Notes: generated from the sequence alone by a model not told the origin. A stretch of DNA of 64,000 nt from Monoplex corrugatus (GCA_030674185.1 JAPXFY010000013.1:45774964-45838963); one strand, 5' to 3'. Positions 10,850-22,149 are shown, counted from the first letter of the stretch. Numbers and translations: made by a program.

Positions 10850-12500
10850 AACAAATTCTACTTCTTTCTGGTGTTTGGTGATCATTTCTGTTTCTCCAGG
10901 GTCATTGATACATATGTAATTGGCACATGACTCATCAAGCTGATTGTAGTTTGCATTTTGTAACCTCTGCTTTCTTTGGAAGTGCGATGGTAATTGATTT
11001 TGACGTATCTTTAGGGATTTTTGTGGTGTTGTGAATTTCATTTATGAAGACTTGTTATTTTTTGATTGCCAAATTCATCAAGAACCTCGATCATTTCTAT
11101 AAAAATCTTTGGGATTTTCCCAGTTTCATCTTTTTCAAAGCTGCTCTTTGTCTTTTACTATTGGTGGTCCTTTATTCTTTTTTTATAATGTGTTCTCTGT
11201 CATTGTCAGAAAGGTCTTTAATGTACTCTTCCTAGTATATTCTCCCCATCTTCATAATATTTTGTCTTTTTCTTCCTAGTGCACTCTCCCCGTCTACCTA
11301 ATATTTTGTCTTTTTCTACAGTAATTGTACCATCTTTTTGAACAACTAGTTGTATGGTTGCGAGGCATGGACAGTCAACAAGCAAAGCCAGAACAAGATT
11401 GTGGCAGCCGAGATGTGGTTTCTAAGAAGAATGTTGAGAGTTCCATGGACAGCAAAGAAAATGAACTAGACAGTCTTGATGGAGGCAGACAAGTAGATCA
11501 TTTATAAGGAAGATTAGGAAAAGACAGGCAACATTTATAGGCCATTTTATGAGGAAAAGGGAATTGGAGCACCTGGTCACAACGGGAAAGCTGGAGGGAA
11601 AGAGCACCGGGTAGACCCAGGGAGAAAATACTAGATGGACTTGCAGAGTGGCTGGGGACGAGGAGGGTGGAAGAGACGCTTGAGGCACCAAGTGATAGAG
11701 ACAGATGGAAGTCCAGAATCGCCAACGCCATGTGGCAAGGCACCTGATGATGATGAGGAGGAGTTGATATGCACATCCTTTCTCAGTGGGCAAGTTTTTC
11801 AACATTCCTGTACATAAGCTTAGATCCAATTTTGTGGTGCTCTTCTATTTCTTTGCGCTTTTTTTTTCTAGCCAAGCTTCGTTGCACCTACTACTGATTT
11901 TCTTCTGTATCTTTTTGTATTTTTTCCATTTACCTTCTTCCGTTCAATCATCAGGCCTTTTTTTTTTTTTCAACTCTAGGATTTCTTCACGTGCTTCGAG
12001 TTTCTTAAATTTGTCCATTGTCCATGCTCATAAAGTATTTCCTATTATGAAATGGTTGACTTTTGTGCCCACTCAAGTTCTCTCCCCTTTCATTTTGAAT
12101 GCCAAGACCATGAGGCCAAACTATGTCATCTAATTTTTCCTGTCCCACTTTAGCATTGAAATCTCCCATTATTAAGGTGATGTGATTTAAATTGAACCTT
12201 GGCTGACTATAATTCTGCATAGTAGTCAGTTTCTTCTCAGTATTTTCAGATGATGGTGCATATACTTAGATGATCATGATATTAAGTGGTTTGCCCCCCA
12301 TGCAAACTAATGAAACTTAATCTGATAAAGCCCAGTATCCTTTGATTTTGACTTATTGTCCTTTTGATAGACTTATCATTGTCCAGTATGATGCGAACCC
12401 CTTTCATGTGTGTCCCCACCAGAATATTTAATTTGATGCTGGCAGATGTTACCATGTCTGCTTCCTTCCATTTCACTCCCTAATCCTAAAATTAATGCTC
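10850..12500 (-). pseudogene. decayed APE-type non-LTR retrotransposon (EN, linker, start of RT)
   Basis: Read on the minus strand from 12,500 down: an exonuclease-like start (WKEADMVTSAS, a GVRIILDN-like block), then ITLIMGDFNAKVGQEKLD, the Asp/Asn core of an apurinic-type endonuclease, and GIQNERGENL, around 12,005-12,220. A linker follows to about 11,775 (EIEEHHKIGSKLMYRNV). After a foreign plus-strand insert (11,340-11,770) it resumes at about 11,335 with KDGTITVEKDKIL, then GPPIVKD and a frame-disrupted start of the RT domain to about 10,850. Many stops and shifts are present, as is a roughly 55 bp tandem duplication at 11,227-11,335. This protein type is often labelled craniofacial development protein 2-like in databases; the exact clade is uncertain. 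Confidence 0.75.
11340..11770 (+). mobile_element. 5'-truncated LINE tail inserted in an opposite-strand LINE
   Basis: Encodes the extreme C-terminus of an RT protein: LYGCEAWTVNKQSQNK and AAEMWFLRRMLRVPWTAKK, then, after shifts, FIGHFMRKRELEHLVTTGKL. It ends in a GATGATGATGAGGAGGAG tail. The copy at 16,866-17,295 is the same family. Matching parts of the minus-strand LINE lie on both sides, so this is a nested insertion. No clear target duplication could be read. Confidence 0.78.
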
Positions 12501-13619
12501 AATCTTTCCAGTTATACTTTCCCATTTTCCTTTTTGGAGCATCGTTCCAACATTCTAAGCGTCTTAACCATATTGTGTTAAATCCATTAAAGGTGTAAAC
12601 ATTTCTAAAACTAAAGAATTTGAAGATTTAAAATCATAATAATAATATTTTCCCCTTTGTAGTCATGAAGTCGAAATAGATAAGGTGAAATCAAACGGGT
12701 TTAGTTGGTAAAGCATTTTGGCTGTCAGCATTTAAGTAAACAACACAGTAAAACATGATCATCTCGTGATATGTTTGCATAAAAACAGTATACAGGCTCA
12801 CAGGGTTGGCTAATCTGACCAGACCTTAGTAAGTGATGTCACTGAATGATCATAGAATCTGCCTGATGAAAAGTGGAGGTGGTCTTTTGGAAACGCTCTG
12901 GGTCATGTCCAGGTTATTCTAACTAATCTAAGGGAGATCTTAAAATAAGAGAACACATCTCATCCCCCCCCCCCCCCCCCAATCTTTTTTAAACTTACCA
13001 CAGAGGGAGAGAGATTTGAGTTGAGGGGGTGAGAGTGGATATTTCGGATAACTACGAAACAAAACTGATTCCGAGAAGAAAATGTGCAAAATGAATGAGG
13101 GAGGGGGGGGGGATTTCATCTCATTTGTGTGTGTGTGTGTGTGCACGCGAATGCATGCCAGTGTGTGCGTATGTGTTTGTGTGTGTGTGACGGATATCTT
13201 GGTAACTTTGTTTCTTGTTTTTATATTAAGCTTATGTGTATTGTAACCAGAGATTGCACACATACCTTTTTTTTTTTAATGTGGAACTGTGGATATTTGA
13301 ACTGCATAGTGTCATGAAAGTGTTGTAGTGGAGTCAAAAATGGTCAGACTGTGAACTTTTCTCAGCAGACTTTGGCCCATGACTTAGTTATACCTTTTTC
13401 CTTAAAATATAACTTGTAATGTTTGTGATTTACAAACAGTATTTGTGCGATGGGTTTTCAGTATGACATCAGTGAGACTTGAGCTAATGTTGTAAGTGCT
13501 GTCAGTGTTTCAAGAACTTTAAACAGTGTTACCATAGTAGTTTCTAGTCCCTGAAGACAATTTACAAGATCCATAAAAAGCAGTTTCACAGTAAACATTG
13601 CCCGCTTTCTGGCCTACCC
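12501..13619. other. intergenic with simple repeats
   Basis: No gene. Holds a C-run (about 12,964-12,980), a G-run (about 13,103-13,112) and a short GT tract (13,126-13,190). Confidence 0.6.
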
Positions 13620-14965
13620 AGCTCTTGGTCTTCTTGACAGTGATGTAACATGACGCAAAGAAAGCCAGCTTTCTGTAGGTGGCAGCACACTGAAGATAGA
13701 GCGACTATCTTCAGGCTTGTTGTGTGATGGGAATAGTTTAGTACTGACAATGATGTGACAGCAACCTACAGCCCAGCATGCTGTAGGTGGCCTTACGCTC
13801 AAAGGGGAGTTGTCTATCTTCAGGCAAGTTTTGTGACAGGAATAGTTAGTGATGACAGTGACGTGATGTTTACCAAAAATCACAGCGTACTGTAGGTTAT
13901 TGTTATTGTTACTGTTGTTTAAAGCCCAGTCGACTGTGTAGAGCAATTATCAGGGCTATAACTGCTTCAAAAGATACACACTTTCAACAGCAGAAGAAGA
14001 AATTAAGTACACATAACAATGCATTCGCGCACATAATCTAAGGACATGCCCCGGCGTTGACCACTCCAATTTATCACACAGGGGATTTAGAAAACACACC
14101 TGAATACAAATTTAGGCATACCTAAGAAAACCAAAACCTATAATAACGGACATAAATGACCTAAAATTGCTTCCGCATATCTCGCTTCACTAGAGCCAAA
14201 AATGCACTTAATACAAGTACAGAATTATCAATTCTAACAAAAAGTATGTAAGATTTTATCGTACACATACAGGTGAATGGATCAGCAAGACAGAAAATGG
14301 TAGGAAGAAGTGACAGAAAGCAAAGGAACAAGGCAGAAACAAAGACTGACAGAAAAGAGGAAATTTCTAGCACAAATTTTCGAAAAGGTGGGGATACTAT
14401 TTATACTGAAAGAGCCCCCACATCCCCACGGGGGGCGTACTGTAGGTGGCCTCACACTCAGAGGTAAGCAATTTTGTGCTGGTATTATCAAAATGCGTTT
14501 TTCATCAAAAGCCCGGTGTACTGTAGGTGGCCTCACACTCGGAGGGGAGTGATCCCTCCTTCAAGCTGGTTTTGTGATGGAAACACATTTGTGCTGACGA
14601 TCACATGACGTCCGTCACGAGCCCAGCACACTGTAAGTGGTAGCACACTTGGACATAAATGAGCCCATCTTCAGGCTGGTCCTGTGGTGGGAATAGTCTA
14701 GTGCTGACCACAGCGTGATGTCCATCAAGTGCCCAGCATGCTGCAGCTGGTGGCACACTCGGAGGGGAGTGCGACTATCTTCAGGCTGGTCCTGTGATGG
14801 GAATAGTCTTGTGCAGACCACAGTGTGATGTCCATCATGTGCCCAGCATACTGCAGCTGGTGGCATACTCGGAGGGGAGTGCAACTACCTTCAGGCTGGT
14901 CCTGTGATGGGAATAGTCTGGTACTGACAACGACGTGACGTCCAAGATCTCAGCACATCGTGGTG
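13620..14965. repeat. tandem repeat, about 126 bp units, interrupted by R1 copy b
   Basis: Recurring elements in each unit are CCCAGCATGCTG, then TAGGTGGC or CAGCTGGTGGC, then ACACTCGGAGGGGAGTG, then CTATCTTCAGGCTGGT, then TGATGGGAATAGT, then a GACGTGATGTCCATCA-like end. About two units lie left and five to six right of an insertion at 13,898-14,434. Units on the right (14,600-14,960) are the most alike. Short frames inside it are incidental. Confidence 0.85.
13898..14434 (-). mobile_element. retroposon-like repeat R1, copy b, with 13 bp target duplication
   Basis: The most complete R1 copy, 537 bp, lies between two copies of GCGTACTGTAGGT (13,885-13,897 and 14,435-14,447). On the minus strand it opens GTGGGGATG, GGGGGCTCTTTCAGTATAAA, passes through a long non-coding body and ends GCTCTACACAGTCGACTGGG, CTTTAAACAACAGTAACAAT. 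The simple 3' tail plus a 13 bp target duplication is the signature of LINE-mediated retroposition, which suggests a SINE-like non-autonomous element. A TATAAATA motif near the head is notable, and I could not identify tRNA-type A and B boxes. The target word also recurs in the host tandem repeat, a caveat for the duplication. Confidence 0.78.
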
Positions 14966-15063
14966 GTCACGCACACACCAACAATCCAGGTGAATTCCAT
15001 TCAACAAAAAGTATGTGTTCAAGTGCACCTGTATGTGCATATGTTGCATACGTGTGTGTTCCT

Positions 15064-15550
15064 CCATGGGGATGCCGGGGGCTCTTTCAGTATAAATAGT
15101 ATCCCCACCTTCTGGAAATTCACTGCTTGAAATTTCCTGTTTTCTGTCATTGTCTTCGTTTCTTCCTTCCTCCTTTGCTTTGTTATTTCTTCCTACCATT
15201 TTCTGCCTTGTTGGTCCATTCATCTATGTTTTCTGTAAAGCCTTGCATATTATCTCTTAGGATTGGGTGTATTGACTGCATATTTGGGTCTAAGGAAATG
15301 TGCTGTGCAGGAGCAATTTTAGGTAGTGTAGGCCATTTTTAATGTATGCTTTGGTTCCTTACTTGTGTTCACGTTTGCATTCAGGTTTGTTATTTTGAAA
15401 TCCTCTGGTGATAAACTAGATGGGATGGTCCTTAGATAGGCGCATGCATTTTTATTATATGTGTACTTAATTTCCAACCAGATGTAGTGTACATTTTGAA
15501 ATGGATTATAGCCCATATATGACTTTGCAGTCAGCAGGCTTAAAACGTGA
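15064..15550 (+). repeat. retroposon-like repeat R1, copy c
   Basis: Begins ATGGGGATGCCGGGGGCTC, then CAGTATAAATAGTATCCCC and a TTTCTTCCTTCCTCCTTTGC tract, ending near GCAGTCAGCAGGCTTAAAAC. It lies about 630 bp from copy b in the opposite orientation. Its TTTTCTGTAAAGCCTTGCAT section is shared with copy d rather than copy b, so subfamilies exist. Confidence 0.72.
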
Positions 15551-16424
15551 ATGTGTGTGTGTGTGGTTTAGTGTACATATGCACAAATGCACGGATTCTC
15601 TTTCCAACAAGTCTGCATTTTGAAGAAATAAAGGAATTGTTCCTTGAAATGTTCGAGACAAAACCTAAAAGAGAAAAGGTACAAGGAATTTTTCAGTGCT
15701 AGAAATAGAGAGGGGTAGGGGGACCAGGGAATTTTGTTTTATGCAAGAAATCGGGCAACAATATAACAGAGGAAAAAAGTAATTTCAAGGAATTTTCTTT
15801 TATGAAAAAGGTATTCAGGCTTTTTTGAATCTACAACAAAAACAGAAGTATTAGGCCATAAATATACAATGACCCTGCAGTTTAATAAAGCAGAAGGAAT
15901 TTTGTATTTAAAAGATATCAAAGATAAATGTGCAAAATGGGGAAATGGTCTGGCATTAAGCACAGGTAAGAAAAAAAGATAAAGGGTGCCCTCATACTAA
16001 GGCAGCATGCTGTTACCTTAGTAGAGCCACTCGATGTTGTTTAACGCAGAAAAAATTCTATTGTGACCTCCCATCCTACTTTTCAAAAATGAGGTAGAGA
16101 AAAAAAGTGACATAATGATGAACTAGGTTATAGCAAAAAATGCGCAAGACGTGAACGTGAATCCACCCCCCAAAAAAATAACCAATAAAGAATCTTGTAA
16201 TATTATACTAATTATAGACATGGTCATGGAAAATATGGAATTCAGAATCACTCAGAATAAGGCTATTTTCTCTGTCGAGCATGATTTCTCTGTCTAGCAT
16301 GATTTCTCTGCCTAGCACGTTGTTAAATTGACAAAGATGTAAATATGACAATTCAGAGTTACTTTATTGTCCCCACTCGTGTAAAAAAAAAACCGGGGTT
16401 CTCGTTTTTGACGTAGCGTTAGCC
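15551..16424. other. AT-rich intergenic sequence
   Basis: No gene seen. A three-copy 15-16 bp direct repeat (GCATGATTTCTCTGTCTA-like) lies at about 16,268-16,320. Confidence 0.6.
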
Positions 16425-16470
16425 CAGATATGGCTCTAGTAGTCGGTTGGGCTATAGGCAACTTGAACTT
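16425..16470 (+). repeat. end fragment of a second dispersed repeat (R2)
   Basis: GATATGGCTCTAGTAGTCGG followed by a GGGCTATAGGCA-type end; the same sequence occurs at about 37,420-37,490. It resembles the R1 terminus but has CTAGTAG where R1 has CTACACAG. Confidence 0.5.
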
Positions 16471-17415
16471 GGATTTTCCAGGTTACTGTTCTGCAAGTTA
16501 CTGTTGTTCTTCAGGTTTCTGTTCTCCAAATTACAATTACTGCTACTAATGAAATTACTGTTCTCTAAGTTATTGTTGTTCTCTTTATTTCTGTTCTCCA
16601 AATTCATGTTGTCCAAAGTTACATTTGTTCTTCAGCTGTTGTTCTCCAAGTTACTGTTGTTGTTCAGATTGCTTTTGTTTTCTGAGTTACTGTTGTTCTC
16701 TTAGTTTCTGTTGTTCTCAACGTTACTGTTCAAGTTTCTGTTGTTCTCCAGGTGCTGTCGTCCTAGCTTCTGTTCTTCAGGTTACTTTTGTTCTCTGGCT
16801 GTGGTTCTGGCAGTTTCTGCTGTTCTCGGATTTACTGTTCTTCAAGAAACTCTTGTCCAGCTATTCATCATCATCAAGTGCCCTGCCACATGGCATTGGC
16901 GATCAGGGCCCTCCATATTCATCTATCCCTTGTTGCCGCTAGCACATCTTCCACCCCCTCTGTCCTCAGCTGCTCTGCAAGTCCGTCCAGTATTTTTTCC
17001 CTGGGTCTGCCTGGTGCTCTTTCCCTCCAACTTTCCCATTGTGACCAGGTGTTCTAATTCCCCTTTCCTCATAATATGGCCTGTAAATGTTGCCTGTCTT
17101 TTCCTGATCTTCCTTATGAATGATCTTCATGTATCTGCCTCCATCAAGACTCGTTTTCTTTGCTGTCCTTGGAACTCTCAACATTCTTCTGAGAAACCAC
17201 ATCTCGGCTGCCTCGGTCTTGTTCTGGCTTTGCTTGTTGACTGTCCACACCTCACAACCGTATAACATTATCGGTTCTATATAACAATCAAATCGAGCTA
17301 TTGTTCTCCCAGTTTTCTATTTTTCAAGTTACTGCTGTTCTCCATCTTAAGTTCTCCAGTTTCTGTTGTGCTCTGAGTTCTCCACATTTCTGTTGTCCTC
17401 AAGTTATTGTCAGAT
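16471..17415. repeat. short minisatellite (GTTACTGTTGTTCTCCAA type) split by a LINE tail
   Basis: Degenerate units of about 18-25 bp built on GTTACTGTTGTTCTCCAA run from about 16,480 to 16,858 and resume at about 17,303-17,415. The interruption is the LINE fragment at 16,866-17,295. The leucine-rich open frames here come from the repeat. Confidence 0.82.
16866..17295 (-). mobile_element. 5'-truncated LINE tail with 7 bp target duplication
   Basis: Minus-strand RT C-terminus (MLYGCEVWTVNKQSQNK, EMWFLRRMLRVPRTAKK, and GHIMRKGELEHLVTMGKL after a shift), followed by a TTGATGATGATGAAT tail. AGCTATT occurs directly at both edges (16,859-16,865 and 17,296-17,302), a target duplication that fits insertion into the surrounding minisatellite. 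It is of the same family as 11,340-11,770 and similarly short, so 5' truncation is normal for it. Confidence 0.82.
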
Positions 17416-17474
17416 GTGTACATAGAATATCAAAGGTCTTGTTTCACTGTGTATAGATCTGGTTTTTCTATATA

Positions 17475-19094
17475 TATACTCCTAATCATAATTTAAGGGC
17501 CACTTCTTCCTTCCTCTCTAATTTTAAGTTGAAATAATTGACAATGTTTAGAATTGATTCTATGTTTTATTTCATCATTTCCACACCTGTTTTGGAAAAA
17601 GAAATTAGCACAATGACCCATTAGTGAACAGCACATGCATTTAAAGGAACATCCCCCCCTTTTCAAAAAACAGAAAGTGTCAGATTTGGCCAATCTGTTT
17701 TCAATATCGCGTGTGTCCGCCCCGAGCCTGGATGCATGCTTCACAGCGCCGATGCATCGACCCCACAAGGGTACGGAGTGTGTCCTGAGGGATGGCCGCC
17801 CACTCGATCTGCAGGATGTCGACCAGCCTGGCCAGGGTGCCCGGTGGGGGGTGGTTGTCCCTGATGCGCCTCCCGAGCACATCCCAGAGGTGTTCAATTG
17901 GGTTCAGGTCAGGTGAGCACGCTGGCCAGGCCATATGGACGACTTCATGCTGCTCCAGGAAGTCGGTCACAAGGCGTGCTCGATGCGCAGGTGCATTGTC
18001 GTCCTGGAAGATGGCGCCTTGACCAAGGTCCGCAAGCGCAGGCAGTGCCACGGCCGCCAGAACCTCGTCCCGGTACCGGACCCCGTTCAGGATGCCGTCA
18101 ATGGGGAGCAGGGGGGTCCGGGTACCACGGCTCATGCCACCCCACACCATCACCGACCCGCCGCCGTACCGGTTATGCTCTTGGACAGTGGCGTCAGCGA
18201 ACCTCTCCCCTTGACGTCGCCACACCCGAGCCCGGCCATCGTTAAAGGTCAGGGTGAACCTGGACTCATCCGAAAACAAGACCCGGGCCCACTGTTGCCT
18301 TGTCCAGGTCACGTGCTCCCTGGCCCAGGTCATGCGGCGCACTCTGTTGACCGGTGACAGCACGGGTCGGACGGCCGGTCTCCGTGACCTCAAGTTTGCC
18401 TCATGTGGCCGTCTTCTCACCGTGCTGCAGCTGATGTTAGCACCTGTTGCGTCCCTCAGCTGACCCCTCAAGGTCACCGCAGTGGATGCCCTTTCCCTCA
18501 GGACGGAGAGGGCAAGGTAGCGGTCTTGCTGTCTTGTCGTTACTCTGGGTCGACCCGTGTGACGCCTTTCTGGACTGCTCCAGTCTCATTGAAGCGCTCC
18601 AGCAGTCTCTGGATTGTGGAATGCGACACTTCAAGTCGTCTAGCAACTTCCCGCTGCGCTAGGCCTTCATCAAGCAGAGCGAGGGCTCTCCCCCGCTGCT
18701 CATCCGTCATCCGTCGTCTTGCAAGCATGGTTAAAACGAACCAAGAACGGGTCCTTTTTATCCTCGTCTGCGGGCAACTTTGGCTGGAGTAGTGTTCAAA
18801 AAGGGCTTGCCTTGCACGTGCAAAGCGAATTTTGTCGCTACCTTGCCTGCGTCGTCAGAGAGACCCTGCTGAAGATTCGACAATTTCGTGTGGAAATTGT
18901 CTTCCTTGGGCCGCCCATTGCAAATCGGCAAATCCCCAAACACGTGCCAAAAGGAAACTGCAATGTTGTCTGAGCTCTTATCCATTCAGTTACGGCAACG
19001 AATTGGAGAAAAGAGTAAGAGAAAATAGGTTATTTCTCCTTTCAAAAATTGACTCAAAAACGTTCCTGGCCCTTCAATAATGACGTGTAGTATA
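17475..19094 (-). mobile_element. Tc1-type DNA transposon, copy C
   Basis: Third near-identical copy, with the same termini (TATACTCC ... AGTATA), the same length and the same relative orientation as A and B, about 11 kb further on. It sits between the minisatellite and the 74 bp satellite. Confidence 0.92.
17701..18728 (-). pseudogene. Tc1-like transposase, frameshifted near the N-terminus
   Basis: Same gene as at 2,075-3,103. A single base is missing from the TTTCCTGG run at about 18,565-18,570, so the frame from the ATG at 18,728 goes off after about 52 residues (FNETGAVQ then an abnormal tail). The rest is open from about 18,477 to 17,701 with the full catalytic triad (LFSDESRF, QDDNAPAH, NPIEHLW) and the standard PPGTLARLVDILQIEW segment. 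Confidence 0.9.
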
Positions 19095-20575
19095 TATCAA
19101 GGATGGTAGATATGGAGTCGCATGTATACATAGATCATTAGATGATGATAGATCTTGTTTCACATATATGTGTACATAGAGGATGATAGATTTGGTTTTG
19201 CATGTGAACTTAAAGGATGAAAGATCTGGTTTCACATGTGTACATGAAGGATGATGGATCTGGTTTTGCCAAGTTCTGCATGAACATAGAGGAAGGAAGA
19301 CCTAGTTTCACTTGACGACAGTTCTGGTTTTGCTCTCAAAGTTGTTTGTATGCATACAGGACGGTAGACCTAGTTACACTAGATGACAGATCTGGTTTTG
19401 CTAAGTTCTCTGTATACATAGAGGATGGTAGATATGATTTCACTGGATGATGATAGATCTAGTTTTGTTCGCCAAGTTGTTCTCTGTATACATAGAGGAT
19501 GGTGGCATGATTTCACTGGATGATGATAGATCTAGTTTTGTTCGCCAAGTTGTTCTCTGTATACATAGAGGATGGTGGCATAATTTCACTGGATGATAGA
19601 TCTGGTTTTGTTCCCTAAGTTGTTCTCTGTATACATAGAGGATGGTAGATATGATTTCACTGGATGATGATAGATCTGGTTTTGTTCGCTAAGTTGTTCT
19701 CTGTATACATAGAGGATGGTAGATATGATTTCACTGGATGATGATAGATCTGGTTTTGTTCGCTAAGTTGTTCTCTGTATACATAGAGGATGGTAGGCAT
19801 GATTTCACTGGATGATGATAGATCTGGTTTTGTTCGCTAAGTTGTTCTCTGTATACATAGAGGATGGTAGATATGATTTCACTGGATGATGATAGATCTG
19901 GTTTTGTTCGCTAAGTTGTTCTCTGTATACATAGAGGATGGTAGATATGATTTCACTGGATGATGATAGATCTGGTTTTGTTCGCTAAGTTGTTCTCTGT
20001 ATACATAGAGGATGGTAGATATGATTTCACTGGATGATGATAGATCTGGTTTTGTTCGCTAAGTTGTTCTCTGTATACATAGAGGATGGTAGATATGATT
20101 TCACTGGATGATGATAGATCTGGTTTTGTTCGCTAAGTTGTTCTCTGTATACATAGAGGATGGTAGATATGATTTCACTGGATGATGATAGATCTGGTTT
20201 TGTTCGCTAAGTTGTTCTCTGTATACATAGAGGATGGTAGGCATGATTTCACTGGATGATGATAAATCTGGTTTTGTTCGCTAAGTTGTTCTCTGTATAC
20301 ATAGAGGATGGTAGGCATGATTTCACTGGATGATGATAAATCTGGTTTTGTTCGCTAAGTTGTTCTCTGTATACATAGAGGATGGTAGATATGATTTCAC
20401 TGGATGATGATAGATCTGGTTTTGTTCGCTAAGTTGTTCTCTGTATACATAGAGGATGGTAGGCATGATTTCACTGGATGATGATAAATCTGGTTTTGTT
20501 CGCTAAGTTGTTCTCTGTATACATAGAGGATGGTAGGTATGATTTCACTGGATGATGATAAATCTGGTTTTGAAG
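19095..20575. repeat. 74 bp satellite array
   Basis: The unit reads, in parts, AGGATGGTAGATATGATTTC, ACTGGATGATGATAGATCTG, GTTTTGTTCGCTAAGTTG, TTCTCTGTATACATAG (74 bp, checked by the spacing of TGTTCTCTG at 19,621 and 19,695). About 15 close units span 19,420-20,570; more diverged, length-variable units extend left to about 19,100, up against copy C of the Tc1-type element. Variants (AGATATG/AGGCATG, GATAGATC/GATAAATC) alternate, and the right-hand units share GATAAATC. Confidence 0.95.
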
Positions 20576-20867
20576 TTAACATAGAGCTTGGTGGATTTGG
20601 TTTCACTGTGTGAAGCTAACAGCAAGATAAGTGCATCTTGTTAGGAATGTTTTTGTAGTTTGATTTGATTGCAAACCACAGCTGAGGTTGAAATTCCTGT
20701 TGTACCCCAGTGAATCAGTTGAAGGCATGTTTACAGTAAGAATATGCTTACTTTATATTGGAAACGAATGCTCAGGATTGATAGGACAAACAGTAACAAT
20801 CTTGTTGGCTGCAAATTTTTTTTTCATGCTGTCTTATGTATGTGACAGATCTGAGGTAAAAGTACTG

Positions 20868-21150
20868 AAAGGGTCATAGGACTTTAATTTTGTGTTATGT
20901 ACATTGTGTGGGGTGTGCGTAAATAAGGGTCATAGAACTTTAATTTTGTATTATGTATATTGTGTGTGTGTATGTAAATGAGGGTCATAGGACTTTGTTA
21001 ATTTTGTGTTATGTACATTGTGTGTGTGTGTGTGTAAATAAGGGTCATAGGACTTTGTTAATTTTGTGTTATGTACATTGTGTGTGTGTAAATAAGGGTC
21101 ATAGGACTTTGTTAATTTTGTGTTATGTGCATTGTGTGTGTTAGTAGGAG
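20868..21150. repeat. tandem repeat of about 54-61 bp, five units
   Basis: Unit: AGGGTCATAGGACTTTGTTA, ATTTTGTGTTATGTACATTG, then a GT run of variable length and AAATA. The GGGTCATAG word recurs near 20,870, 20,926, 20,981, 21,041 and 21,094. Unit length varies with the GT run. Confidence 0.88.
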
Positions 21151-21904
21151 TCTCTGTTATGTTTTTGTGTTTGTGTGTGTGTGTGACCATGTTAATGCAA
21201 GTACGATTTACCCGTGGATGGCCTACATGGCTGATTGGGACGTAAACACCCATTGCAAAAAGTGGTGTGAACAAATTTACATTAAAAAAATGAACTACTA
21301 TTAAATTAGTGCTCTGATAAATCTACACCTTGTAGAATGAAATATAAAATGGAGAAAAATGAACGTATATAATAAAATCGATTTGAAATAAATGTATATG
21401 AAAATGAAGAGAAAAAGGATAAAGTAAGTATAAATGTTTAATTAACATTAGATTCTGCTAGCTGCAAACGTTTTATTAAATGAATTATCTTCATAACTAG
21501 GGATGTTTTCAGTTAAAAGTTTATATCGAAGATACTGTGATTTTGAATTTTCAGTGCATGAACATTTTTTTCCATTAATAGTGTGTCATGTTAGATATGT
21601 TGATTTTGATTATGAACTGCATTGGTATGATTAATCAGTCTTATGGAATTCGTATTACAGTTGATTTGAGTATCACACTCTATCGTCATATTTTCTTAAT
21701 ATTGTGGATCCATTGCAGTTGTTCAAGTATCTTGGCATTATATAATATATTACTCTAAGTTACTGTAGAACACATTCCAGTTGCTCAGTCTCGCTTAGCA
21801 TTGTCACAGTATTGACAAACACACCACTTTCCAAAGCATTGGCATTTGATGATTGATGCCTGCGTTGTTTGCATGAGGCCTGTTTAACACTGAGGTCAAT
21901 CTCT
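21151..21904. other. AT-rich intergenic sequence
   Basis: No gene. About 21,205-21,262 (GTGGATGGCCTACATGGCTG, then GGGACGTAAACACCC) looks like the tail of the SINE family seen at 61,972-62,190. Confidence 0.5.
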
Positions 21905-22046
21905 TGCTTGTGACTGCACAAGTTTAAGTCTCGGTGAAAACTTTGTGCGCATGTTCTTCAGTTCACCCAGCTGTGAGTTTGGTTGCTGGCCCTGTACAGG
22001 GTTGGGGAAGGTGAAGCAGTGAGACAAGAGATGAGCGCCACCCTAT
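21905..22046 (+). repeat. SINE-B fragment, cut by the LINE 3' end
   Basis: Carries CACCCAGCTGTGAG, then GGGAAGGTGAAGCAGTGA and a GAGCGCCACCCTATTAATG section, matching the bodies at 26,135-26,345 and 33,590-33,845. It stops where the (TTA)n tail of the minus-strand LINE begins, so the LINE may have inserted into it. Confidence 0.55.
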
Positions 22047-22146
22047 TAATGTTAATAATAATAATAATAATAAAGAGCATTTATATAGCGCCTAATCTGA
22101 TGAAAACAAGAGCCCTAAGCGCTTACAGGTATCACGCAGACACAGC

Positions 22147-22149
<3 letters not shown>

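Noticed and set aside
11340..12500. Twin-priming inversion of a single LINE
   Set aside because: In twin priming the inverted 5' part precedes the 3' part and tail; here the opposite-strand part follows the tail and also resumes on the other side, which fits nested insertion.
16447..17265. Leu/Phe-rich 85-184 codon frames
   Set aside because: Produced by the GTTACTGTTGTTCTCC minisatellite and by the antisense of the LINE tail.
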